Below, piece by piece: positions 29,259 through 38,861 of a stretch of DNA of 64,000 bases; positions within the stretch are counted from its first letter, which is position 1, and each line of letters starts with the position of its first letter. This stretch comes from Oceanihabitans sediminis. Lineage in GTDB: Bacteria > Bacteroidota > Bacteroidia > Flavobacteriales > Flavobacteriaceae. The stretch covers positions 62,001 through 126,000 of the forward strand of contig NZ_QPIG01000005.1 of assembly GCF_003337215.1 (NCBI RefSeq), in the 5' to 3' direction. The position numbers were made by a program, and so were the translations under genes. The notes under the pieces are model-generated. The model searched no databases and was not told where the DNA came from. It saw only the letters and a program-made list of their open reading frames with translations.

Positions 29259-30548
29259 ATGCAAATTTCAGCTAACAATCCAGATAGAAAATCTTGGTTG
29301 CATGTAGATAAAAATTCAGACTTCCCAATACAAAATATCCCTTTTGGAGTTTTTCTTACTAGAGATGATATCATTACAATAGGAACAAGAATTGGAGATA
29401 CAGCAATAGATTTAGGAGCTTTACACCAATTAGGTTATTTTGAAGGCATCCCTTTAACAGATGATATTTTTCTTCAAGATACTTTAAATGATTTTATTGC
29501 TGACGGAAGAAAAACATGGAGAGCAGTTAGAAATAGAATTGCTGAAATTTTTGATGCAGAAAACGAAACGCTAAAAAACAATCTAAAGCATAAAGAGATT
29601 GTCTTATTTAGATTAGACGAAATTGAAATGCAATTACCAGTACAAATTGGAGATTATACAGATTTCTACTCTAGTATTGAGCATGCTACAAACGTAGGAA
29701 CCATGTTTAGAGATCCAGATAATGCTTTATTACCAAACTGGTTACATATTCCTGTAGGTTACCACGGAAGAAGTTCTTCTATCATACCTTCTGGAATACC
29801 TATTCACAGGCCGCAAGGACAAACATTACCTGCCGGAGCTACAGAACCTGTATTTGGACCAAGCAAACTAGTTGACTTTGAATTAGAAATGGCATTTATT
29901 ACTACAGATGCTAATGATTTAGGAGAACCTATACCGGTTGACGAAGCTGAAGAATACATCTTCGGATTAGTTTTATTTAACGATTGGTCTGCTAGAGATA
30001 TTCAAAAATGGGAATACGTTCCTTTAGGACCATTCTTAGCAAAGAGTTTTGCTTCTTCTATTTCTCCATGGATTGTAACGCTTGATGCTTTAGAGCCTTA
30101 CAGAGTGGAAGGTCCTAAACCTTTAAAGAAACAATTAGAATACTTACAGTACACAGGAAAAAAGAGTTTTGATATTAACTTAGAAGTTGCTATTCAGCCA
30201 CAAAAAGCCAAAGAAACCGTGGTAAGTAGATCAAACTTTAAATATATGTACTGGAATATGGCGCAGCAATTAGCGCACCATACCGTAAATGGTTGTCCGG
30301 TAAATTCTGGAGACATGATGGGTAGTGGAACAATTTCTGGACCAACTCCAGACAGCTACGGATCGATGTTAGAGATTACTTGGAGAGGTGAAAAACCAGT
30401 TAAAATGAATGACGGTACAGAACGTAAGTTTATAAACGATAACGATACGGTTATCATGCGTGGGTATTGCCAAAAAGACGATGTAAGAATTGGTTTTGGA
30501 GAAGTGTCTAATAAATTACTTCCTATATTTAATCCGAAAAAGAAATAA
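29259..30548 (+). CDS. fahA: Fumarylacetoacetase
   Basis: A 429-residue enzyme for the last step of tyrosine and phenylalanine breakdown, splitting fumarylacetoacetate into fumarate and acetoacetate. An N-terminal SH3-like domain (residues 15-115) precedes the FAH catalytic domain. Visible motifs are the DFYSSIEHATNVG catalytic-His and metal region, PVGYHGRSSSI, DFELEMAF, NDWSARDIQKWEY and MGSGTISGP. Length fits. The other tyrosine catabolism genes are not nearby. A perfect terminator follows. Confidence 0.95.
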   Translation: MQISANNPDRKSWLHVDKNSDFPIQNIPFGVFLTRDDIITIGTRIGDTAIDLGALHQLGYFEGIPLTDDIFLQDTLNDFIADGRKTWRAVRNRIAEIFDAENETLKNNLKHKEIVLFRLDEIEMQLPVQIGDYTDFYSSIEHATNVGTMFRDPDNALLPNWLHIPVGYHGRSSSIIPSGIPIHRPQGQTLPAGATEPVFGPSKLVDFELEMAFITTDANDLGEPIPVDEAEEYIFGLVLFNDWSARDIQKWEYVPLGPFLAKSFASSISPWIVTLDALEPYRVEGPKPLKKQLEYLQYTGKKSFDINLEVAIQPQKAKETVVSRSNFKYMYWNMAQQLAHHTVNGCPVNSGDMMGSGTISGPTPDSYGSMLEITWRGEKPVKMNDGTERKFINDNDTVIMRGYCQKDDVRIGFGEVSNKLLPIFNPKKK

Positions 30549-30564
30549 GATAAATTATATACAT

Positions 30565-30594
30565 AAAAAAAGCGACCAATCGGTCGCTTTTTTT
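30565..30594. terminator. Bidirectional terminator between fahA and the DUF2911 gene
   Basis: A stem of 13 pairs (30565-30577 with 30582-30594) around an AATC loop; the core is GCGACC/GGTCGC, flanked by A and T runs. Confidence 0.85.
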
Positions 30595-30612
30595 ATGCTT
30601 TATGTACTAAGA

Positions 30613-31458
30613 TTACTTAGACCATGCTGCAATAGATTCTGTATTCATTTTAACATAATCAGCATTTCCTGCCGCTTTTGCTCCTTCTAAAGATGCTTTC
30701 GCTGCTTTAATAGCTCCTTTTTTATCTCCTGCTTTTGCATATATTAATGCTTGCTTTCTTAGGTGCCAAAATTTAGGTTCTCCATTAGATAATTCAATTA
30801 CTTTATCAATCCATACCTTTGCTTGATTAATATCTTTTCCTTCTTCTAAATAATAAGAAGCTGCTGCATAATAATCTCCTGCATTTGGTCCGGCCATTGT
30901 TTTTTCAATACTTGCTAAAACAGCATTTTCAGTTGGTACAGAAAAAGGAACTCCTGCATAAGTTTTTTCCCATATAAACTCTAAAGTTCCACCATTATTA
31001 GTTAAATTATTGATATCTATAGTAAATGTCTCTACATTAAAAGGAAGTTCATAAACCTTAACAGTAGTTTTTGCTGCTACTTTAGCATCATCCCATTTTG
31101 CTGGTAATCCCCAGTTAGCTGTATCTGTATAGAAAAACACTTCCCAGTTCTCTTTATTTGGTATAATATAAATAGCATAAGAACCCGCCTCTAATGTTTG
31201 ACCATCAACTGTAACATCTGTACTAAAAGTGATTTTTGTATTATTATTTGCTCCTGCTCTCCATAGTTTACCGTAAGGTACCATGTTTCCAAAAACAGTT
31301 CTTCCCTTTACTCCTGGTCTAGAATATTCAAAAGTAACATCTGTCAATCCAACCTTTTGTTCCACTTTACTAAACGGACTTGGCTGTGGTGCTTGTACCT
31401 GTGCATTCACTTGAAAAGAAAAAGTAAACACTAAGGCAATTAAAAGTAATTTTCTCAT
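30613..31458 (-). CDS. DUF2911-family exported protein with TPR-like tail
   Basis: A 281-residue protein with a signal peptide ending …VNA|Q. Residues about 25-165 are a DUF2911 domain (VTFEYSRPGVKGRTVFG, VPYGKLWRAGANNNTKITFS, LEAGSYAIYIIP). Residues 185-280 are helical and resemble tetratricopeptide repeats (YYAAASYYLEEGKDINQAKVW). Found widely in Bacteroidota, with no proven function. Periplasmic location follows from the signal. Confidence 0.85.
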   Translation of the reverse strand: MRKLLLIALVFTFSFQVNAQVQAPQPSPFSKVEQKVGLTDVTFEYSRPGVKGRTVFGNMVPYGKLWRAGANNNTKITFSTDVTVDGQTLEAGSYAIYIIPNKENWEVFFYTDTANWGLPAKWDDAKVAAKTTVKVYELPFNVETFTIDINNLTNNGGTLEFIWEKTYAGVPFSVPTENAVLASIEKTMAGPNAGDYYAAASYYLEEGKDINQAKVWIDKVIELSNGEPKFWHLRKQALIYAKAGDKKGAIKAAKASLEGAKAAGNADYVKMNTESIAAWSK

Positions 31459-31639
31459 TGTATATATATTATTGGTTTAAAAATTAATAGCTATAAAATT
31501 AAGCATTAGATAAATCATATTTGTTAATTAATCCTTAAATTGAAAAAGTAAATACATAATAAATGTACAATCCCATGCACTGTTTTCTTATATAGTAACT
31601 TTGTAAAAAGGATAAAAAATAACTTTAACCAACCACATA

Positions 31640-33060
31640 ATGAATATACTCGTAACAGGTGCAACAGGATACATTGGAAAAAGATTAATCCCGTTATTAG
31701 TAAACGAAGGACATCATGTAATTTGCGCAGTAAGAGATAAGCTAAGAGCTGATAAAAGTTATTTAAACGAGGAGCATATAGAAGTTGTAGAAGCCGATTT
31801 CTTAAAACCAGAAACGCTAATAATATTCCTAAAAATATAGATGTTGCTTATTACCTAATACATTCTATGTCTAATACTTCTAATGATTTTAAATCACTAG
31901 AAGAAGAATGTGCTATAAATTTTAAAGTTGCATTAGAAAACACACAAGTACAGCAGGTTATCTATTTGAGTGGTATAACCAACGATGAAAACCTATCGAA
32001 ACACCTTAAATCACGGCAAAACGTAGAATTCACCTTAGCATCTAAAAAATATGCTCTTACCGTTTTTAAAGCAGGAATTATAGTTGGATCTGGAAGTTCT
32101 TCCTTTGAAATTATTAGAGATTTGGTAGAGAAGCTTCCTTTTATGATAACGCCAAAATGGCTAAACACAAAAACACAACCATTAGCAATTCGAGATGTAC
32201 TAGCCTTTTTATCTAAAAGCGCAGGAAACAAACAAACTTATAATCAGTCTTACGACATATTTGGTCCAGAAGTACTAACCTACAAACAAATGCTACTGCA
32301 ATTTGCAGAAGTAAGAGGACTTAAAAGGTATATTGTTACAGTACCTATTATGACAGCAAAATTGTCTTCCTATTGGCTATACTTCGTCACTTCAACTTCC
32401 TATAAACTAGCTTCCAATCTTGTAGATAGTATGGGTGTAGAAATTATTGGTAAGCCTAGTGAAATCAATAGTATCTTACAAGTGAAACCTCTTAGCTACA
32501 AAGAAGCTGTTTCCTTAGCTTTTGAAAAAATAGAACAAAACAGCATCCTTTCCAGTTGGAAAGATTCTTTAATAAGTAGCGGTCGCTTACAAAGTAATAT
32601 TCATAAATATATCAATGTTCCTAAATATGGTTGTTTTAAAGATTATAAAGAACGAAAAGTAAATAACAGTAAAAAAACAATAGATAAAATATGGGCTATT
32701 GGTGGTGAAAATGGTTGGTACTACGGTAATTTCCTTTGGAGATTAAGAGGTTATCTAGACAAACTTTTTGGTGGTATCGGATTAAGAAGAGGAAGAACGA
32801 ATACAACGGAATTACATGCAGGTGATGCTCTAGATTTTTGGCGCGTTATATATGCAGATAAAGAAAATCAAAAATTGCTTCTTTATGCCGAAATGAAACT
32901 TCCTGGTGAAGCTTGGCTAGAGTTTAAAATAGAAAATGACATACTAAAACAAACGGCTACTTTTAGACCTAAAGGACTCTTAGGAAGACTATATTGGTAC
33001 AGTGTACTGCCTTTTCACGGAATTATTTTTAATGGACTAATAAAAAAACTAAGTGATTAA
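31640..33060 (+). pseudogene. DUF2867/NAD(P)-binding SDR protein, split by a frameshift
   Basis: The first frame (31640-31840) encodes a Rossmann start, MNILVTGATGYIGKRLIPLL, and then hits TAG. The rest continues in another frame, in which the missing link reads NIPKNIDVAYYLIHSMSN without any gap. One base appears to be missing near 31818 (…ACGCT|AATAAT…); restoring it gives a 473-residue protein of the size expected for this atypical SDR family with a C-terminal DUF2867 (SRPBCC-like) domain, seen at about residues 330-470 (ELHAGDALDFWRV, EMKLPGEAWLEFKI). It may be a true mutation or a base-calling error. It stands at the head of a stress-gene group that includes glutathione peroxidase, tspO and photolyase. 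Confidence 0.85.
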
Positions 33061-33365
33061 ATCTTAAATTAGCTATAAAAGACTTGGCCTAAGAAATGCT
33101 TTTCTCTTCCTTTTTTTTATAATTATTCTTAGAAAATTAACAAAGAAACAGCTACAAATCTACTATAATAGACTTTAGCTATAACACTATGCGAATTTTA
33201 TCTAATCCTTAACATATTTAAGGAGAACGATTTTGTATATTTATCCTTTAACCACCTAATCAGGTTAAAAAGAACATATCTAAACAATAAAAAGCAATGT
33301 ACTTACAGTTATAAGTTAAAAAATTGCATTGTATATTTTGTTAGTAATTTTTAAAACACATATTT
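33061..33365. other. Intergenic region without a gene
   Basis: About 305 AT-rich bases between the DUF2867 SDR and the 74-residue protein gene. No convincing reading frame, RNA or strong hairpin was seen. It presumably holds the promoter of the downstream gene, but no exact promoter match was found. Confidence 0.5.
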
Positions 33366-33590
33366 ATGTCTATTATTGAAAAAGCATTAGAGTTTGAGCA
33401 AACGAAGTTAAATTCACTAAGTACTAGTGATAGAGTGAAACTTTCTAGAGAAGCAAAATCACTTATTTTAGGTTTAAACGAAATATATAAAGAGAAAAAA
33501 GATAAGGAAATCATGGACATCATGAAAAGACTTACCGCAATTAAAATTAAAGTAGAAAAAAGATTAAAAGGAAGGCCTCTAACGGCATAG
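33366..33590 (+). CDS. Small conserved hypothetical protein
   Basis: A 74-residue, highly charged, all-helical protein (MSIIEKALEFEQTKLN…, ending RLKGRPLTA). It has no signal peptide or membrane segment. The coiled, Lys/Glu-rich middle suggests a helical hairpin. I do not recognise a named family. A strong terminator follows, which supports a genuine single-gene transcript. Confidence 0.65.
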   Translation: MSIIEKALEFEQTKLNSLSTSDRVKLSREAKSLILGLNEIYKEKKDKEIMDIMKRLTAIKIKVEKRLKGRPLTA

Positions 33591-33637
33591 TTAAAGCTTC
33601 TTATAAAATCGTTTTTATAACGTTTTTATTTTATTAG

Positions 33638-33673
33638 AATAAAGAAGAGGAATCCCTCTTCTTTATTTTTTTA
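33638..33673 (+). terminator. Terminator after the 74-residue protein gene
   Basis: A 13-bp perfect stem (33638-33650 with 33655-33667) around AATC, followed by six T. Confidence 0.85.
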
Positions 33674-33735
33674 AAGAAGAACCACTTCCCTACTCTATTT
33701 ATAATACAAAAGCAAATTTCATATATATTCTAGAA

Positions 33736-34281
33736 ATGAAATACTTATTAATCACCATTATCATGCTAAACTTCTTAAATAAATCTAAAGCCCAAACAGC
33801 ACCTCAAAGTTCTATATATGATATAGAAATAAACAGCTTGGAAGGAAAGGCAATAGATTTATCAGAATACAAAGGAAAAAAATTACTCATAGTTAACGTG
33901 GCTTCAGAATGTGGTTTTACAGGCCAATATGAAGATCTTCAAAAACTATACGACCAATACCAAGACAAACTACTAGTTATTGGTGTTCCTTCCAATCAGT
34001 TTGGTGGTCAAGAACCAGGAACTGCATTAGAAATTCAAAGTTTTTGCCAGAAAAACTACGGCGTTACCTTCTTAATGACCGAAAAGGTAGATGTAAAAGG
34101 GCCTGAGCAACATCCACTTTATAAATGGCTAACTTCAAAAGAATTAAACGGAAGTTCGAGTTCAAGTGTAAAATGGAATTTTCAAAAATACCTTATAAGC
34201 GAAGATGGCCAACTAATAGATTATTTCTACTCTATAACAAAGCCAATGAGTAAGAAAATCCTAAAACACTTCAACGAATAA
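33736..34281 (+). CDS. Glutathione peroxidase family protein (exported)
   Basis: A 181-residue thiol peroxidase of the GPx family. Catalytic C59 lies in NVASECGFTGQY, the glutamine in SNQFGGQEPG and the tryptophan-asparagine in WNFQKYL. A Sec signal ends …KSKA|Q, so it should act in the periplasm, reducing lipid or hydrogen peroxides (bacterial enzymes of this type often use thioredoxin rather than glutathione). Starts 64 bp upstream of tspO and fits a stress-response group. Confidence 0.9.
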   Translation: MKYLLITIIMLNFLNKSKAQTAPQSSIYDIEINSLEGKAIDLSEYKGKKLLIVNVASECGFTGQYEDLQKLYDQYQDKLLVIGVPSNQFGGQEPGTALEIQSFCQKNYGVTFLMTEKVDVKGPEQHPLYKWLTSKELNGSSSSSVKWNFQKYLISEDGQLIDYFYSITKPMSKKILKHFNE

Positions 34282-34345
34282 AAATTTTTTTATTACATTA
34301 ACTACAAGTTAAAAATCCTGAACAGACTAATAACAATAAATACTA

Positions 34346-34801
34346 ATGCAATTCTATAAAGTATTAATACCATTCTTAATTTTAAACTTTGGAGCTTTAG
34401 GATTAGGTAGTTGGCTAATGAATAATGGACCAAGAAGCGAATGGTATATAAATCTAAACCAAGCTCCTTGGACACCCCCTGGATGGGTTTTTGGCCTTGC
34501 ATGGACAGCTATTATGATTTGCTTTTCCATTTATATGGCGCAATTATATATAAAAATGCCAACAAAAGAAGTTTTAATACTTTTTGCCTTTCAGTTCCTA
34601 TTAAATGTTAGTTGGAATTATATTTTCTTCAACAAACATCAGGTTTTATTCGGTCTTATAGTAATTATTCTACTCACCCTATTAGTTACTTACTTCTTTT
34701 TCAGATTCCATTCAGTAGATACAAGATACCTCCTTACACCTTATATCCTATGGCTGTGTATTGCTACCTCCCTAAACGCATACATCCTATTAAATAATTA
34801 A
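34346..34801 (+). CDS. tspO: TspO/MBR family protein
   Basis: A 151-residue membrane protein with five predicted helices. The family signature is clear: W-x-x-P-P-G-W-V-F-G-L-A-W-T in the first loop and second helix, and the FQFLLNVSWNYIFF segment in the third and fourth. TspO proteins bind porphyrins and are tied to oxidative stress and to light regulation in phototrophs. The stop codon shares its last A with the start of the next gene, so the two are translationally coupled. Confidence 0.92.
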   Translation: MQFYKVLIPFLILNFGALGLGSWLMNNGPRSEWYINLNQAPWTPPGWVFGLAWTAIMICFSIYMAQLYIKMPTKEVLILFAFQFLLNVSWNYIFFNKHQVLFGLIVIILLTLLVTYFFFRFHSVDTRYLLTPYILWLCIATSLNAYILLNN

Positions 34802-35262
34802 TGAAAATATACAGACTTCACAAAAAACAAAACCTTCCTATATCTGTAGATACAGCATGGCAATTTCTTTCAGACCCTAATAATCTTAAAGTAATTACAC
34901 CAGAATACATGCGTTTTCATATTCTATCTGGAGCAGACAGACCAATGTATGCTGGACAAATAATACAATACATTGTAACACCTATTTTAGGGATTAAAAC
35001 CAAATGGATTACAGAAATCACCCATATTGCCGACAAACAATATTTTGTAGATGAGCAACGCATCGGCCCTTATGCCTTATGGCATCATAAGCATTTCATA
35101 AAAGAAATTGAAGGAGGTGTAGAAATGGAAGACATTATAGACTATAAAGTTCCTTTCGGAATTTTAGGTCAATTAGCACACCCTATTCTTGTGAAACCAA
35201 AACTAGAAGAGATTTTTGAATACCGAAAACAAAAACTAGAAACAATCTTTGGAAGCTATTAA
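34801..35262 (+). CDS. SRPBCC-family protein
   Basis: A 153-residue START/SRPBCC ligand-binding fold (YRLHKKQNLPISVDTAWQFLSDPNNL…, VDEQRIGPYALWHHKHFIKEI). Proteins of this type usually precede a photolyase gene in Flavobacteriaceae, as here, but the ligand is unknown. It overlaps tspO by one base and stands 3 bp upstream of the photolyase gene. Confidence 0.82.
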   Translation: MKIYRLHKKQNLPISVDTAWQFLSDPNNLKVITPEYMRFHILSGADRPMYAGQIIQYIVTPILGIKTKWITEITHIADKQYFVDEQRIGPYALWHHKHFIKEIEGGVEMEDIIDYKVPFGILGQLAHPILVKPKLEEIFEYRKQKLETIFGSY

Positions 35263-35265
35263 TTT

Positions 35266-36570
35266 ATGAAGAAACCCATCAACATATTTTGGTTTAGACG
35301 CGATTTAAGACTAGAGGATAATACCGGATTGTTTCATGCACTTCAATCTGCAAACCCTGTTTTAGCAATATTTATCTTCGATTCTGAAATACTAGAAAAT
35401 TTACCTAAAGAAGACGCTCGTGTTACTTTTATACACGAAAGATTATCTAGCATAAGTAAAGAACTTAAAAAGAATTACAACAGTTCTATTGCTATCTATC
35501 ACGGAAAGCCAGTAGATGTTTTCCAGAAGCTCACAAAAGAGCATAAGTTAGAAACTGTATTTACTAATCACGATTACGAACCATACGCCATAAATAGAGA
35601 TTTAGAAATCTCCAATTTCTTAGAAAAACAAAACATAGGCTTTAAAACATTTAAAGACCAAGTGATTTTTGAAAAAGAGGAAATCGTTAAGAAAGATGGA
35701 AAACCATATCTAGTTTATACGCCCTATATGCGAACTTGGAAGGAAGCTTTTAAGTTGAAACCCATAGAAAATTACGATTCTGAAAGTCTATGTAAAAACT
35801 TTTTAGAACACAAAAGCCTACCTGCATTAAGTTTAGAAGCTATTGGTTTTAAAAAGTCTAATCAAAAGATAGAAGATTATGATCTTAGCTCCCATCTGAT
35901 TCAAAACTACGAAGCTACACGAAACTTTCCTGCTAAAGACAGCACTTCCAAACTAGGTCCGCATTTACGTTTCGGAACAGTAAGTATTCGAAAAATGATG
36001 CAAAAAGCAATAAGGGAAACTAATGAAATATTCTGGCAAGAGTTAATTTGGAGAGAATTCTTCATGCAAATTCTTTGGCATTTTCCGCATACGGTCACCA
36101 ATAGTTTTAAACCAAAATACGACAGAATAAAATGGCGAAACAACGAAAAAGAGTTTCAACTTTGGTGTGAAGGAAAAACAGGTTATCCCCTAGTAGATGC
36201 AGGCATGCGTCAATTGAATGAAACCGGATTTATGCACAATCGTGTGCGTATGTTGGTTGGAAGTTTTTTATGTAAACACTTATTAATAGACTGGCGTTGG
36301 GGCGAAGCGTATTTTGCCGAAAAACTACACGATTATGAAATGGCAAGTAATATTGGAAACTGGCAATGGGTAGCTGGTTGTGGTGTAGATGCTGCTCCCT
36401 ATTTTAGGATATTTAATCCAACCACTCAAATAGATAAGTTTGATAAAAAACTAGAGTATATAAAAAAATGGGTTCCAGATTTTCAAGAACTAAGCTATCC
36501 ACAGCCAATGGTAGATCATAAAGAAGCTAGAGAACGCTGTTTAAGAGTTTACAAAGAAGCTTTGAGTTAG
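35266..36570 (+). CDS. phrB: Deoxyribodipyrimidine photolyase / cryptochrome
   Basis: A 434-residue photolyase. An alpha/beta antenna domain (residues 1-130, FWFRRDLRLEDN) is followed by the FAD-binding helical domain, with WQELIWREFF, GKTGYPLVDAGMRQL, MHNRVRM, and NIGNWQWVAGCGVDAAPYFRIFNP. It should use blue light to split cyclobutane pyrimidine dimers; the sequence alone does not exclude a cryptochrome. It is the third gene of the tspO-SRPBCC-photolyase operon, consistent with a response to light damage. Confidence 0.93.
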   Translation: MKKPINIFWFRRDLRLEDNTGLFHALQSANPVLAIFIFDSEILENLPKEDARVTFIHERLSSISKELKKNYNSSIAIYHGKPVDVFQKLTKEHKLETVFTNHDYEPYAINRDLEISNFLEKQNIGFKTFKDQVIFEKEEIVKKDGKPYLVYTPYMRTWKEAFKLKPIENYDSESLCKNFLEHKSLPALSLEAIGFKKSNQKIEDYDLSSHLIQNYEATRNFPAKDSTSKLGPHLRFGTVSIRKMMQKAIRETNEIFWQELIWREFFMQILWHFPHTVTNSFKPKYDRIKWRNNEKEFQLWCEGKTGYPLVDAGMRQLNETGFMHNRVRMLVGSFLCKHLLIDWRWGEAYFAEKLHDYEMASNIGNWQWVAGCGVDAAPYFRIFNPTTQIDKFDKKLEYIKKWVPDFQELSYPQPMVDHKEARERCLRVYKEALS

Positions 36571-36611
36571 AATAAATTTATTCACTTGAAACTTAAAGAG
36601 ACTTTGTTTTT

Positions 36612-38177
36612 TTAAGAACTACAAGAAAGCATGGAGCAACCTGTTTTATTACGAGCCCATTCTGGTCTTTTTACAAACCATTTTTCGGATTCTTTTTGCT
36701 CTCCATAAGGATCTAAGAGTAATTGGTATAGTTCATCTACCACAGAGTAATCTCCTTTATCAGCTGCCTCTATGGCTAACTGAGCCATATAATTTCTAAG
36801 GACGTATTTCGGATTTACAGAGTTCATTTTACTTTTTCTATCCTCATTGGATAAGGCTTCGCGTTGCAGCCTAGACACATAAGCTTGAAACCAAGTTTTC
36901 CATTCTTCCTTAATCGTACCATTTATAGCTTCTGGCACATAAAAAGCATCCATTACCGGAGCTAAAAAATCATCCGTTATTACAGCGTTCTTATCAATCT
37001 TACTTAGATTTCTATAGAAAATAGTCATGTCTGTTTCGGTCAATTGCAAGTTCTCCTCCAATGTATTAATAAGAACAACATCTTCCGCTTCCTCCGAAAA
37101 AATACCGATTTTAGATTTCATCATCTTTAGGTATAGTTTCTTATAGTCAGTGCGATAGCCTTCAAGAATTGCTTCAAGAGGTTCAGCCTCATCTATTAAT
37201 GGGAATAGAGAGCTTGCCAATCTGTAAAGATTCCAAAGACCTATATTAGCCTGGTTGCCATATCTATAGCGTTTATCTCTATTATCGGTGGTATTAGGCG
37301 TCCAACCTTCATCATATCCTTCAAGCCAACCATAAGGACCGTAATCAATGGTTAAACCTAGAATGGACATATTATCCGTGTTCATTACGCCATGAACAAA
37401 CCCCACACGCTGCCAATGGATTAACATGTCCAAGGTACGGTTTGTTACTTCTTTGAAAAACTGAATATAGCCTTTCTTGGTTCCCATTTCTATATGAGGA
37501 AAGTAGTGTTTGATGGTATAATTTGTAAGTAATTTTAATGTTTCAACATCTTCTCTAGCCAATAAAATTTCAAAACTTCCAAAGCGTATAAAAGAAGGTG
37601 CTACTCGACAAACCACTGCTCCTTTTTCATATTCTGGATGTCCGGTATATAAAATATCTCTTAAAACCCTGTCGCCAGTTTCACAAATAGATAAAGCTCT
37701 TGTAGTAGGAACATTTAAATGAAACATGGCTTCAGAACACAAATACTCACGAATGGAAGAACGTAAAACAGCCAAGCCATCTGCACTTCTGGAGTACGGA
37801 GTTTCTCCTGATCCTTTTAACTGCAATGCCCAGTGCTTGCTATTGTATTCCATTTCAAACAAATTAATAGCCCTTCCATCACCTAATTGTCCTGCCCAAT
37901 TTCCAAATTGATGCCCTCCATAACACATGGCGTAAGGTTTTGTATTTGCAACCATGCTGTTTCCAGAAAAGATTTTTAGAAAGGCTTCAGACTTTAAATC
38001 ATTTTCTGTGATTCCAAGTTCCTTAGCCAATTCAGGAGACGCATGCACCAATGCCGGTTGTTTTGTCTTTTTAGGTTCTACATAAGAAAAACAAGCATGA
38101 ACCGGTCTTCTGAAGTTTTCCAATATCGGATCCGCAGGTAATTCTTTGGTAAATGTATCTTTTATATTAAATTTCAT
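36612..38177 (-). CDS. selO: SelO/YdiU family protein adenylyltransferase
   Basis: A 521-residue pseudokinase-fold protein. Members move AMP from ATP to Ser, Thr or Tyr of target proteins and are tied to redox stress. The family segments MCYGGHQFGNWAGQLGDGRA, LKGSGETPYSRSADG, LRSSIREYLCSEAM and NTDNMSILGLTIDYGPYGW are intact, including the DYG metal-binding motif. The C-terminal end CSMLSCSS carries the Cys that corresponds to the selenocysteine position of eukaryotic SelO. A single gene, converging on phrB. Confidence 0.93.
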   Translation of the reverse strand: MKFNIKDTFTKELPADPILENFRRPVHACFSYVEPKKTKQPALVHASPELAKELGITENDLKSEAFLKIFSGNSMVANTKPYAMCYGGHQFGNWAGQLGDGRAINLFEMEYNSKHWALQLKGSGETPYSRSADGLAVLRSSIREYLCSEAMFHLNVPTTRALSICETGDRVLRDILYTGHPEYEKGAVVCRVAPSFIRFGSFEILLAREDVETLKLLTNYTIKHYFPHIEMGTKKGYIQFFKEVTNRTLDMLIHWQRVGFVHGVMNTDNMSILGLTIDYGPYGWLEGYDEGWTPNTTDNRDKRYRYGNQANIGLWNLYRLASSLFPLIDEAEPLEAILEGYRTDYKKLYLKMMKSKIGIFSEEAEDVVLINTLEENLQLTETDMTIFYRNLSKIDKNAVITDDFLAPVMDAFYVPEAINGTIKEEWKTWFQAYVSRLQREALSNEDRKSKMNSVNPKYVLRNYMAQLAIEAADKGDYSVVDELYQLLLDPYGEQKESEKWFVKRPEWARNKTGCSMLSCSS

Positions 38178-38244
38178 GGTAATGTTTTAAAGTATCGTCT
38201 TGAATAGCTTAGTCTATACTATTCCCCTATTCCTTACTTAGAAC

Positions 38245-38700
38245 TTAGATGAAATCGGAAAATACCACCCTATTTTTTTCGTTTATTAAAATAAACCATG
38301 GAGTACCTTCCGTTCGGTAATTTAGCATTGTTTTTGAAATGTTATTGGTACTTGCATCTCCTGCATCATGTCCGAATGGTATTTTTAATCCATACTCTTT
38401 TTGTATTGCTACCATATTCTCGAAGCTATTCTCTTTATGTCCTTCAAAAACAGTTTGTATAGCCAAAAACACAATATCATTATTGTGTTGTTTTTCTTGG
38501 ATCATTTTAATTAGTGTTGGAAAACCTTTAGTGTGACAACCCTTACACCAATATTGAAAACAAAAAATAACCTTGAATTTGTTGGGGTAATCTGAAAGAT
38601 AGATCGGGTCTGTGTGCTTAGCTTCAGCATCTATCCATTGGGAAATCTCTAATTCCTTTGCTTTAAAAAGACCGGGTTTTTCCCATGGTTTATCCTCCAT
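38245..38700 (-). CDS. Redoxin-like thiol protein
   Basis: A 151-residue thioredoxin-fold protein with an active-site pair in FQYWCKGCHTKGFP (C-x-x-C). There is no signal peptide, so it is cytosolic, unlike TlpA proteins. The TPWFILINEKNRVVF segment is the usual cis-Pro region. It ends abruptly after FSDFI, slightly shorter than most homologues as I know them, so the last helix may be missing. Partners are unknown. Confidence 0.75.
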   Translation of the reverse strand: MEDKPWEKPGLFKAKELEISQWIDAEAKHTDPIYLSDYPNKFKVIFCFQYWCKGCHTKGFPTLIKMIQEKQHNNDIVFLAIQTVFEGHKENSFENMVAIQKEYGLKIPFGHDAGDASTNNISKTMLNYRTEGTPWFILINEKNRVVFSDFI

Positions 38701-38861
38701 AATAATGCTACGTTTCTAAAATGAGAAAATATCTCCTTTTAATTTATTTAATAAGCTATATAACGAAGCTTAAATATCTACTAATCTTGCCTTGTAGATT
38801 ACTAATTTTAGACAAACATTTGTATACAGCTACTTAAAGCATTAAAACGCAAAGAGAATTT

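Noticed and set aside
33280-33345. Inverted repeat around GCAAT…ATTGC upstream of the 74-residue protein
   Set aside because: Only a 5-bp stem with a long loop; expected by chance in AT-rich DNA.
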